A DNA stretch of 64,000 nucleotides, from contig CAWGNG010000037.1 in assembly GCA_963823895.1 (NCBI GenBank), forward strand, positions 1 to 64,000, given 5' to 3'. The stretch is from G963675935 sp963823895. GTDB taxonomy: Bacteria; Planctomycetota; Planctomycetia; Pirellulales; Thermoguttaceae. The translations under genes were made by a program, and so were the position numbers. Below the pieces are notes generated by a model. It was not told the DNA's origin and made no database searches. It worked only from the letters and a program-made list of their open reading frames with translations. This document shows positions 45,508 through 52,393 of this stretch, piece after piece. Positions within the stretch are counted from its first letter, which is position 1. Each line of letters begins with the position of its first letter.

Positions 45508-47250
45508 ATGAAACGTAAACCCGAGTTGCTCGATGCGCCGCCGCCGAACGCCGTTGAATCGGAGCGCGCCCTTCTTGCCGGCTTCCTCGATCGCGGTCAA
45601 CTCGACCTCGATTGTGATCTGCAAGTTTTACAATTTTACGACCCGCGCAATGGTGCAATTTACAGCGCGATGAACGATCTCACGGGCGAGGCGGGAGGGT
45701 TTGACAGCACCGCTCTTATCGCAAAGCTGCGAGCCCATCCGCTCTGGGGTCGAGACGGATTCGACGCGGCCTTCGTGGCCGAAGTGCTGACGGCACGCGG
45801 AAATCCGGCGATCGGCCCGTTCCATTCTCGGCAAATTAAAGAGGCGTGGAAACGGCGACAGGTCGGCGACGAAGCCCTGAACTTGTTGCAGCTTTCTCGG
45901 AACGGGAGTTTCAGCCTTGAGCGTCTGCGGCAGTCGTTAGACGCGATTCGGACGGTCTGCGGCGAGGGCGACGCCGGCGGCAAGGGCCAGACCGACACGT
46001 CGGCCAAGCCGGCCCGCCCTCTGCCAGCACTGGCACCCGGCACGCGAGTTTACGCCGGCGATCGGGGCAACATAGGCGAGATTGTGGAGGACCACGGGGC
46101 ACGCTGTCTCCTGCATTTCCGTTCGCCCGAGGGCGTAGAAGCCGACGTCGACTTGCCCCGGTCGCAACTCCGCAGCCTCGACGGCCAGCCCCTCGACGGC
46201 GAGCCGGCCGAACCGCTCCCGCCCCCTGTTTCATTGCAGGAGTTGGTAACGAAATACCCCAAGCAACGAGCACCCGTTATTGAAGGCTTGCTGCGATCGG
46301 GCGAGACCATGAACATCGTGGCCGCTCCGAAGAAAGGCAAATCCTGGTTGCTGTACGCTCTCCTTCTGTGTGTGGTAGCTGGCATCAGATGGCTCGGCAC
46401 ATTCCGCTGCATCCCCGGTCGCGTGCTTCTTCTGGATAACGAGTTGCACCCTGAGGTTATCGCCCACCGCTTGCCAATGGTGGCCGATGCGATGGGGCTC
46501 AGCCGCGAATATCTCGCCTTTATCGACGTCGTGCCCGTCCGCGGTCTGGGTATTGACCTCTTGAAACTAAAGTCGTTCATCGAATCAATCGAGCCGGGGC
46601 GTTATGCCCTGGTTGCTGCCGATGCTTTTTACCGACTCCTGCCGTTGGGTTTTAGTGAAAACGATAACGCGCAAGTCATGTCGTTGTACAACACAATCGA
46701 CACCTACGCGGCCCACCTCGGGGCCGCATGGGTGAACATTCACCATGCGTCGAAGGGCGACCAGAGCGGGAAAAGCGCAACGGACGTTGGCGCCGGCGCC
46801 GGCAGTCAGAGCCGAGCCGCCGATACTCACCTGATTATCCGCCAGCACGAAGAGGAGGACGTGGCGGTAATCGAAGGAGCTGTACGAAGCTGGCCGCCGG
46901 TCGAACGGCTGGCAATCCGGTGGACGTTTCCGACCTGGCAACTCGATACAGAGGCCGACCCCCGCAAACTCTGGACAGCACGCAACACCCGCAACCGGCA
47001 GAGCCGAGAGGACAAAGACGTTCACCTGGACGAAGATCGGCAAGTTATCGTCAACGCGATGGTGGCGACACCCGGCCCGCAAACCAAGACATTTATCAGG
47101 GACTCGACCCGTATCGGGAATCCGCGATTCGGATTCGCGTGGGCTTCCCTGCTTACGGACGGCACTATTACCGGCGTCGGCAAAATCAAAAAGGGTAACG
47201 GCCAATCGTACGATAGTTTCATTCTTTCACGTCAGGAACCGGAACAATGA
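45508..47250 (+). CDS. RepA-like replicative helicase (DnaB-N-like plus AAA_25)
   Basis: 580 aa. Residues about 14-115 resemble the DnaB N-terminal domain (NAVESERALLAGFLDRGQLD, FYDPRNGAIYSAMNDL). The RecA-fold core has Walker A APKKGKSW (272-280), Walker B RVLLLDNE (305-312) and IHHASKGDQSGKS (411-423), as in plasmid RSF1010 RepA-type helicases. A C-terminal winged-helix-like part follows. It most likely unwinds the origin formed by the iterons just downstream, and replaces the function of the deleted ATPase in the tRNA-Ala element. ATG 45508 has no perfect site but follows GGGGGCCACG. Confidence 0.85.
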   Translation: MKRKPELLDAPPPNAVESERALLAGFLDRGQLDLDCDLQVLQFYDPRNGAIYSAMNDLTGEAGGFDSTALIAKLRAHPLWGRDGFDAAFVAEVLTARGNPAIGPFHSRQIKEAWKRRQVGDEALNLLQLSRNGSFSLERLRQSLDAIRTVCGEGDAGGKGQTDTSAKPARPLPALAPGTRVYAGDRGNIGEIVEDHGARCLLHFRSPEGVEADVDLPRSQLRSLDGQPLDGEPAEPLPPPVSLQELVTKYPKQRAPVIEGLLRSGETMNIVAAPKKGKSWLLYALLLCVVAGIRWLGTFRCIPGRVLLLDNELHPEVIAHRLPMVADAMGLSREYLAFIDVVPVRGLGIDLLKLKSFIESIEPGRYALVAADAFYRLLPLGFSENDNAQVMSLYNTIDTYAAHLGAAWVNIHHASKGDQSGKSATDVGAGAGSQSRAADTHLIIRQHEEEDVAVIEGAVRSWPPVERLAIRWTFPTWQLDTEADPRKLWTARNTRNRQSREDKDVHLDEDRQVIVNAMVATPGPQTKTFIRDSTRIGNPRFGFAWASLLTDGTITGVGKIKKGNGQSYDSFILSRQEPEQ

Positions 47251-47657
47251 CCCATCGGGATAACATCGGGATAACGCACCGGGATAAAACTTATCCGGAT
47301 GCGGTTCATCGGGAGCGGGATAACCCCTTTATAAGGGTTATCCCGCCCGATGAAACCGGACGCCAAGAGCCTGATGCAAAAAGCCGCATCGGGATAAACT
47401 CCACCTCCATGCCTTCCCTGTCCAATCCCTTCGCCCGGTTCGAGGGCATGGGAGCGGCCGAGCTTGAGCAGCTATTGAGCTTGGACGACCTCAGCCGCGG
47501 CGAGCAGCCGCCACCCGAGCCGGATGGCCCGCACGACACGCGGACGGCCCCCGTCTCCGGCGTGACGGGTCCTAACTCTGATCACGCCCCGACCCGTTTC
47601 CCACCCGGGCCGGTCGGCTCAGATACACAATCCATCCGAGTGAGGGTGACTGACTAA
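47247..47657 (+). CDS. Iteron-bearing small protein, 136 aa
   Basis: ATG 47247 overlaps the helicase stop (ATGA). The first 50 codons are built over the iteron cluster (THRDNIGITHRDK); the rest is a short helix (FARFEGMGAAELEQLLSLDD) and Pro-rich disorder. It may be a real translated protein or a frame forced by the origin repeats. Ends TAATG into the next gene. Function unknown. Confidence 0.5.
   Translation: MTHRDNIGITHRDKTYPDAVHRERDNPFIRVIPPDETGRQEPDAKSRIGINSTSMPSLSNPFARFEGMGAAELEQLLSLDDLSRGEQPPPEPDGPHDTRTAPVSGVTGPNSDHAPTRFPPGPVGSDTQSIRVRVTD
47256..47397 (+). repeat. CGGGATAA iterons: candidate replication origin
   Basis: Direct copies of CGGGATAA start at 47256, 47267, 47280, 47316 and 47390, and one inverted copy is at 47338-47345. 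The pair at 47317-47344 forms a 10-bp-stem palindrome (GGGATAACCC / GGGTTATCCC). The cluster lies immediately after the helicase gene, the normal place for a Rep-linked origin. Confidence 0.7.
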
Positions 47658-47821
47658 TGGAAAAAATCCCACAAAACGAGAGACGGCGACTTCGGCGACT
47701 CATTGGGCGCGCTTGCGAAATCGCCAGGCAACTTCCCGCAGAGCACGTCGAGCTTCAGCGAGCGATTTTGCGAGAGGCCATCGCCATAGCGAAGATTCTC
47801 GGGGAAACCAAAACACGATGA
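47657..47821 (+). CDS. Small basic helical protein, 54 aa
   Basis: ATG 47657 overlaps the previous stop (TAATG), and its own TGA overlaps the next ATG (ATGA), so translation is coupled on both sides. The product (MEKIPQNERRRLRRLIGRAC ... ILREAIAIAKIL) is a basic helical peptide. No family known. The coupling is the main evidence that it is real. Confidence 0.6.
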   Translation: MEKIPQNERRRLRRLIGRACEIARQLPAEHVELQRAILREAIAIAKILGETKTR

Positions 47822-48249
47822 AAGATGACGAACTGCTGCGACTGGCAACCCACGAAGCCGGGCACACCATTGCCCACTGGCATTTCCGAGACGAAATCGT
47901 CGGTGTCACGTTGAACGACCACGAAGGCGGGGGAGCGGTGTTCGGCCGCGGCTATAGTAACAGCTTGACGGGGGCCCGCCAACAGGCCGTGGTGGCGGCG
48001 GCAGGGGCAGCGGCTTGTGGCAAGGAGCCTGACGGCCCCGACGCCGAGCGGATCGCGTCGCTGGCCCGGCAGATCTGCGGCATGGCCGCCGACCCTCAGG
48101 CGTTGAAAGAGGAGATTCAACGGGCCGAAGTCGCGGCCAAGTGGCTTACGACTGAGTACGCGGCCGAAATCGCCGAAGTCGCCCGCCGGCTGGTCGAATT
48201 TCACACCCTGCTGGCCGGCTTCGAACGGAGGCACCATGACGCCCTCTGA
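47818..48249 (+). CDS. HEAGH metallopeptidase (M41-like), 143 aa
   Basis: ATHEAGHTIAHWHF near the N-terminus is a zinc-metalloprotease HExxH motif in the M41 (FtsH peptidase) style, followed by VGVTLNDHEGGGAVFGRGYS (FtsH-like loop) and helices (ICGMAADPQALKEEIQRAEV). No AAA domain is present, so it would act alone or with a partner. The position, between replication and capsid genes, allows roles in capsid maturation or regulator cleavage. ATGA-coupled to the upstream gene; overlaps the next by 14 bp. Confidence 0.75.
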   Translation: MKDDELLRLATHEAGHTIAHWHFRDEIVGVTLNDHEGGGAVFGRGYSNSLTGARQQAVVAAAGAAACGKEPDGPDAERIASLARQICGMAADPQALKEEIQRAEVAAKWLTTEYAAEIAEVARRLVEFHTLLAGFERRHHDAL

Positions 48250-48406
48250 AAAACGCTACGCCATACTCGTCAAGTGGCCCCGTTGTCCGGCGTGCGGTTC
48301 GATTCACTTGAAAAGTTACCGCACGATGAAGTTGGGCGGCGAATCCATCATGCGATACAGCCGATGCACGAAGTGCCAAGTGCGAATCGTTATCACGCTG
48401 CAATGA
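48236..48406 (+). CDS. Zinc-ribbon protein, 56 aa
   Basis: ATG 48236 lies within the end of the metallopeptidase gene, after CGGAGGC. It encodes CPACGS ... CTKCQ, a CxxC-x24-CxxC zinc ribbon with basic flanks. The size and spacing loosely resemble Ogr/Delta late-gene activators of P2/P4, but generic zinc ribbons look alike. Function unknown. Confidence 0.6.
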   Translation: MTPSEKRYAILVKWPRCPACGSIHLKSYRTMKLGGESIMRYSRCTKCQVRIVITLQ

Positions 48407-48469
48407 CTGTCCAACGGATGGAAAATTGTATCTCGCCAAAATTCGAATAGCGGGTAGGATGAAAGAAGC

Positions 48470-48670
48470 ATGAGCAAACACTTGTACAGCGTCGGATATG
48501 CAGCACACATTACGCAGGCCGGGTCCGTCTATCGGTTCAATCTGGCGGTCGAAGAGTTAAAAATCGAACCCGTGCAATTCATCGACAACGTAGCCCATTT
48601 CGACGGTGACGATGTTCTCCGGGTCCAGCGGTATTTCGAGCAAGAACGGAAAGACGAGGTTACGCGATGA
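48470..48670 (+). CDS. Small hypothetical protein, 66 aa
   Basis: ATG 48470 follows GAAAGAAGC. The text (YSVGYAAHITQAGSVYRFNL, EELKIEPVQFIDNVAHFDGD) suggests a short alpha/beta DNA-binding or HTH-like protein. Ends ATGA into the coiled-coil gene. No family recognised. Confidence 0.6.
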   Translation: MSKHLYSVGYAAHITQAGSVYRFNLAVEELKIEPVQFIDNVAHFDGDDVLRVQRYFEQERKDEVTR

Positions 48671-49284
48671 ACGAAACAAGCAAGGGCCCGACCTATCCGG
48701 CCGAATCCGTCGAGAAATGGGCGAAGGTGAAGGAGGCAGCCGTAGCCGCCGACACGTCGGCAGTGCAAGCGGCCTTGGAGGCGATGAACCTCAGCCGCCG
48801 GCTTGCTCCGCTAATGATCGCCGCGATCGCGGAGGAGACCGAGCTTGCGGCGATCGAGAAGGGCGGCGAAGGCATGGCCGACAAACTCCGCGGCATCGAG
48901 GAGCAATGGGGCTTCATACACGCCAGCCCGACGCCGACGAAAATTGAGAAAATGCGAGAACTTGCGGCAGAGCGCCAGCAACTCGCCGCCGAACGATTGC
49001 AGTCCCAACGCGCCATCGCCGCAGCAGAGCGCGCACGTGGGCAACGACAATGGCTTCATTTTTGGATCCCCGAGCTTTTCGGCCTTCCGGCCCTTGAGCA
49101 CGCCGGCTGTCTGTCGTCACTCATGCCGAGCCCGAAGGTTTTCGACGTGGCGGCGACTCTAAAAATCGGCGGGACCGCCTACAGCGTCGGCCCCGATGGG
49201 TGGCGGAAGGTCGGCGAATCGAATGAACAAGATAGGCCACGTCGCCGCTATGCGAGCTTCAGCCCGACAGCGCCGCGACGATAA
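48667..49284 (+). CDS. Coiled-coil protein before the capsid gene (scaffold candidate)
   Basis: 205 aa, coupled by ATGA to the upstream gene. Residues about 100-140 form a strong coiled coil (KMRELAAERQQLAAERLQSQ), and the C-terminal 60 residues are a small beta-rich domain (LKIGGTAYSVGPDGWRKVG). In tailed phages the gene just before the major capsid protein often encodes a scaffold or protease-scaffold; position and coiled coil fit, but no homology is recognised. Spacing to the capsid gene is 15 bp. Confidence 0.6.
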   Translation: MNETSKGPTYPAESVEKWAKVKEAAVAADTSAVQAALEAMNLSRRLAPLMIAAIAEETELAAIEKGGEGMADKLRGIEEQWGFIHASPTPTKIEKMRELAAERQQLAAERLQSQRAIAAAERARGQRQWLHFWIPELFGLPALEHAGCLSSLMPSPKVFDVAATLKIGGTAYSVGPDGWRKVGESNEQDRPRRRYASFSPTAPRR

Positions 49285-49299
49285 CACAAGGAACAAACT

Positions 49300-50517
49300 A
49301 TGTCCGCATTTTTTTTAACTATGCCAACACTTTCATTTCCCGAGACCTACGAAGATGGCAAATTCACGCGGCTTGAAAAACAAGCAGCGGCCGAGCGAAT
49401 CGTCACCCACCGGCACGTGGTCCGCCACCTGGAAAACCCGCAAACATCGTGGGTCCGCCTTTCCGCGGCCATGCTTGCGGCGGATGGCGAGGCGATGCCC
49501 GATTCCGATGGCGGAGTCATTCGAGCGGCACTGTCGAGCGTCAACGTCAGCACTGCGATGGCCGGCCTGGTCAACACCGCGTTCATCAAGGGATTCGACA
49601 ATCAGCCGGACAACACGGAGGACTGGGTGAGGATCGAGCCGGCAGAGAATTTTCTTGAGCAACATGCGTTCACGTTGCTGGAAGGGGCACGGCTCGACAA
49701 GGCGGGCAAGAATGCCGCGTCGCATACGTTCTTCGGTTTTATGGGGTCGGAGGGGTGGGCAGTTGCACGATACGCCGCACAACTCGTAATCGACGAGCAG
49801 GATTTGGTGATGGGCCAGCATATCGGCTTGAAACTCCGCGCGTTCGAGGAGCTTGGCCGTGCGGCCCGCCGCGTTGTGCCGGATATGGTGTTCGCGTTGC
49901 TGCTGCAAAATCCCATAATGTCGGCGGACGGCAACCAGTTATTCAGCACCGCGCACAACAACATCGGCACGGGCGCCGCGTCCAGCCTGTTCTACAGCGG
50001 CTTCGCCGTCACGGCCCCCGGCACCGGACAAGACAGCATCTTGGACCAGGCCGACGCCCTGGATGCCGGCTACGCGGCAATCGCCGGTCAGGTCGCAACC
50101 GACGCCCGCGGTGGCGCTGTTCACCTGAATCTGGGCCCGAAATATCTGATCGTTCCGCCCGCGCTGCAAGGAACGGCATCGCGGCAAGTACATTTTCGAT
50201 CTCTCGGCACCGACGCAGATTTGATTGTGCGTTCTGAATCCAGACTCGGCCCGGCCGGCGTGACGGACCCACAGAGCGATACCGTCATAAGTGGCAACAG
50301 CGTGAACTGGCTGCTTGTGGCATCCGATAGCGACGCCGCAAGCATCGTGGTCGGCAGCATCGGCACCGAGGATGGAAAAATCAAGCCGACGATTCGCCAG
50401 TTCGACCTCGCCGGCCCGGGCAGCCCCGGGCAATGGGGCGTTGCGATGGACGTTGTGCTTGATGTAGGGTGCGCCGCCCTCGATTGGCGTCCGCTGTATT
50501 GGTCGGCGGGGCAATAA
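49300..50517 (+). CDS. Phage major capsid protein (Mu gpT-like)
   Basis: 405 aa. It contains LFSTAHNN (residues 214-221), LNLGPKYLIVPPAL (276-289) and RSESRLGPAGVTDP, segments typical of Mu gpT-type and capsid/protease-fusion HK97-fold major heads, and ends GCAALDWRPLYWSAGQ. The N-terminal region (1-100) is helical. The start at ATG 49300 follows AACACAAGGAACAAACT. No prohead protease domain is fused. This is the only clear structural gene in the element, so capsids would need parts from a helper phage or be used otherwise. Confidence 0.8.
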   Translation: MSAFFLTMPTLSFPETYEDGKFTRLEKQAAAERIVTHRHVVRHLENPQTSWVRLSAAMLAADGEAMPDSDGGVIRAALSSVNVSTAMAGLVNTAFIKGFDNQPDNTEDWVRIEPAENFLEQHAFTLLEGARLDKAGKNAASHTFFGFMGSEGWAVARYAAQLVIDEQDLVMGQHIGLKLRAFEELGRAARRVVPDMVFALLLQNPIMSADGNQLFSTAHNNIGTGAASSLFYSGFAVTAPGTGQDSILDQADALDAGYAAIAGQVATDARGGAVHLNLGPKYLIVPPALQGTASRQVHFRSLGTDADLIVRSESRLGPAGVTDPQSDTVISGNSVNWLLVASDSDAASIVVGSIGTEDGKIKPTIRQFDLAGPGSPGQWGVAMDVVLDVGCAALDWRPLYWSAGQ

Positions 50518-50607
50518 TAATCTCCTGTTTTGAGAGAGTGTGGGAAGAACAGCCGCCGGCGGTAGCGAGTAACACCGCCGGCGGTTTGTTTTCTGCGAGG
50601 TGTGCCG

Positions 50608-50823
50608 ATGCAAGGTGACTTCGACGACGTTCTGCGGTGTGCGAACTGCGGCAGCAACGACACGCACGTCGAACGCGATTACGTCCCAGGCAGCGGCACA
50701 ACAGGCAAGGGTTTTTGCTTGCACTGCGGCCTCCTGTTCTCGTTCACGTATGAGCTTCAACCAGATCTGAGGAGTGCCGAAAATGGAAAAGAGATGCAGC
50801 ACGTGCAAGAGTTACGACGCTAA
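50608..50823 (+). CDS. Zinc-ribbon protein, 71 aa
   Basis: CANCGSNDTHVERDY ... FCLHCGLLFSF gives a C-x2-C ... C-x2-C ribbon. A GTG two codons upstream is an alternative start; ATG 50608 lies 6 bp after GCGAGGTG. It ends in an acidic-basic tail and overlaps the next gene. Function unknown. Confidence 0.55.
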   Translation: MQGDFDDVLRCANCGSNDTHVERDYVPGSGTTGKGFCLHCGLLFSFTYELQPDLRSAENGKEMQHVQELRR

Positions 50824-50971
50824 GACCTCGACCTGCCACGCCGTGCCGCCGAACGCCACAGAGGCGACCTGCCGCCTTCAGTGGTTTTGCTGGCAGAAGG
50901 TCAAGGCCGACGATTGGTGTCGGGCGCACGAGCCCAACGAAAATAAAAAAAAGGTACTTCCGCAGGATTAG
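50783..50971 (+). CDS. Cysteine-rich small protein, 62 aa
   Basis: ATG 50783 is 9 bp after GAGGAG. Cysteines occur as CSTCKSYDAKTSTC, then C in ATCRLQWFC, and DWCRAHEP: seven in 62 residues, fitting a zinc-binding or reduced-cysteine fold. Small proteins of this type are frequent in phages. Function unknown. Confidence 0.55.
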   Translation: MEKRCSTCKSYDAKTSTCHAVPPNATEATCRLQWFCWQKVKADDWCRAHEPNENKKKVLPQD

Positions 50972-51193
50972 GCCGCACATTTCCCACTGCTGGGCTGGTC
51001 CCTTTTCGCACACGAACGGCAAAAACGCCGGTAAGTAAGAACACACACGGGCTATAGTAGCCGACCCCGCCGGGCGGCTCCAAGGCAACTCCCCGGGCCG
51101 TCCGGCGGCAGGTATCGGAACACGTCGGAGGCGGTTCCGACGCAACAGACGCAATCCTGGCGCGTCATTTTCTATCTCCCGCCCGCTACGAAC

Positions 51194-51982
51194 CTACTTG
51201 CCTGAAAAATGCCGGCGAAGCTGGTACATCTTCTTGCAGAAGGAGGGAAACAGGCAGAGAAGCCCATAAGTCGCCTCACGGTCAATGGTCTTCCCGGTCG
51301 GGTGCCCCGATTCGTTGCGAGATTCGCGGATAACGGAGAGGATACCAGCAAAGCGAATGTCCAGGTCTTCTTTGACCTCTGGGGGAAGACTCTGGCCGCT
51401 GATTATCCTGTTAAACGTGTTCATTCGTCGGAACAATTTCGTTTCTCTTTTCACTTTCGCAAAGGTCTGGTCATGTGGCGGTGTCGCGTCGATAACGTCC
51501 ATCAGCAAGTCAAAAGTATGCTCTGCTGCCACTCCCAACATCACCGTAGCCGACAAAAAACAGTCGCTCCTATAGGCTTGCATTGCCTCTTTCAGATACA
51601 AGAGGGTTGTTTCGTTGATGTCGGGAACTGCGGTTCTAATTGTCTTCTCGTAACTCGTCAGATCGTGGAAAAAATACGTGTTTGGATTCTCCAGAACCCG
51701 CTTGCCAAACGGGGAAACATGAAAATACGGGAATTCTGGCTTTTGCTGAGGATAGCCGAGCGTAATCACGCCATCATGGAAAAGCTCCCAAAATACGTCC
51801 TGTAACGTGTCTTGGTCTGTTGGGGTGAGAATCGGCGAACGTGAACTATCAAGCTCACACGTCCCGCCGGCCCCCACGATGTCTTTAGCCAGACATTTAG
51901 GCAGAAGACCATAGTTGTTTGGTGGGCCCTTCTTCAGGAGCTTGAGAAAGGCTTCCCGTATTTCCTCGTGAGTGTGGTGCAT
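51194..51982 (-). CDS. Winged-helix/HEPN-like protein at attR (defence candidate)
   Basis: 262 aa from ATG 51982 with an AGGAG site. The first 100 residues suggest a winged helix (VITLGYPQQKPEFPYFHVSP, FGKRVLE). Residues 125-255 form a helical domain with YLKEAMQAYRSDCFLSATVM, LGVAAEHTFDLL and SVIRESRNESGHPTGKTID, a DUF4145/HEPN-like layout in which Arg 222 and His 227 (RNESGH) fit the RNase Rx4-6H motif. It is oriented opposite to the rest of the element and adjoins attR, where integrative elements often keep defence cargo. Role in phage defence is inferred only. Confidence 0.6.
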   Translation of the reverse strand: MHHTHEEIREAFLKLLKKGPPNNYGLLPKCLAKDIVGAGGTCELDSSRSPILTPTDQDTLQDVFWELFHDGVITLGYPQQKPEFPYFHVSPFGKRVLENPNTYFFHDLTSYEKTIRTAVPDINETTLLYLKEAMQAYRSDCFLSATVMLGVAAEHTFDLLMDVIDATPPHDQTFAKVKRETKLFRRMNTFNRIISGQSLPPEVKEDLDIRFAGILSVIRESRNESGHPTGKTIDREATYGLLCLFPSFCKKMYQLRRHFSGK

Positions 51983-52063
51983 ATCGTGACTCCTAGCGGA
52001 TCGTTCCCGCCGACTTCTGCCTCTCGGGCCGTTTTCTGCCACGCCATCGAAAATTCTTCCAGC

Positions 52064-52083
52064 CGTAACCCCGGAGTAACCCC
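52064..52083 (+). repeat. Arm-type repeats at the right end
   Basis: CGTAACCCC (52064-52072) and AGTAACCCC (52075-52083), in the same orientation as the six left-end copies. Confidence 0.7.
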
Positions 52084-52113
52084 AGCACAACCCCCACTTC
52101 CGGTCTACAAGTC

Positions 52114-52146
52114 AAGCCTTGCGTAACTCATTGTCACGCAAGGCTT
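52114..52146. other. Perfect hairpin next to attR
   Basis: AAGCCTTGCGT (52114-52124) and ACGCAAGGCTT (52136-52146) form a perfect 11-bp stem with an 11-nt loop. It lies 6 bp from the tRNA-Ile 3' end. Decayed or related copies are at 23180 and 3478. Confidence 0.8.
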
Positions 52147-52151
52147 TGCAG

Positions 52152-52194
52152 GTGGGCGCACGCAAACTCGAACTGCAGACCTCGTCCTTATCAG
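52152..52194. other. Right attachment-site repeat
   Basis: 43-bp identity with 43341-43383, located within the intact tRNA-Ile. Confidence 0.9.
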
Positions 52195-52226
52195 GGACGC
52201 GCTCTAACCAACTGAGCTATGCGCCC
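52153..52226 (-). tRNA. tRNA-Ile (anticodon GAU)
   Basis: Minus-strand cloverleaf: acceptor GGGCGCA/TGCGCCC, D-arm GCTC...GAGC, anticodon arm CGTCC-CTGATAA-GGACG, T arm TGCAG-TTCGAGT-TTGCG, discriminator A. The CCA end is not encoded. The 3' half is the integration target of the capsid element, whose insertion keeps the tRNA intact. Confidence 0.95.
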
Positions 52227-52393
52227 GAAACGTCGCAAGTTGTTTTCGCTTAATCGCTTACAGCAACAGAAGCCGATCGCAACTCGGCCGCCCGTCGCCA
52301 TTCGCACTGCTTGCGGGATTCACGACGTATACCGCCAATTCTACCACGCCTTTTCGACTTGCCAAGCGGGCCCTGCGGCTTTCTGCTGGCCGC

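Larger units (their letters stand above)
43341..52194. mobile_element. 8.85-kb capsid-encoding integrative element in tRNA-Ile
   Basis: Bounded by perfect 43-bp att repeats with an integrase next to attL and the intact tRNA at attR. Gene order: integrase, 125-aa protein, excisionase-like, RepA-like helicase, iteron-bearing gene, three short genes, coiled-coil protein, major capsid protein, zinc ribbons, and an opposite-facing HEPN-like gene at attR. Arm-type CGTAACCCC repeats occur at both ends. All frames are intact, unlike the neighbouring elements, suggesting a recent arrival. No portal, terminase or tail gene is recognised. Confidence 0.85.
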
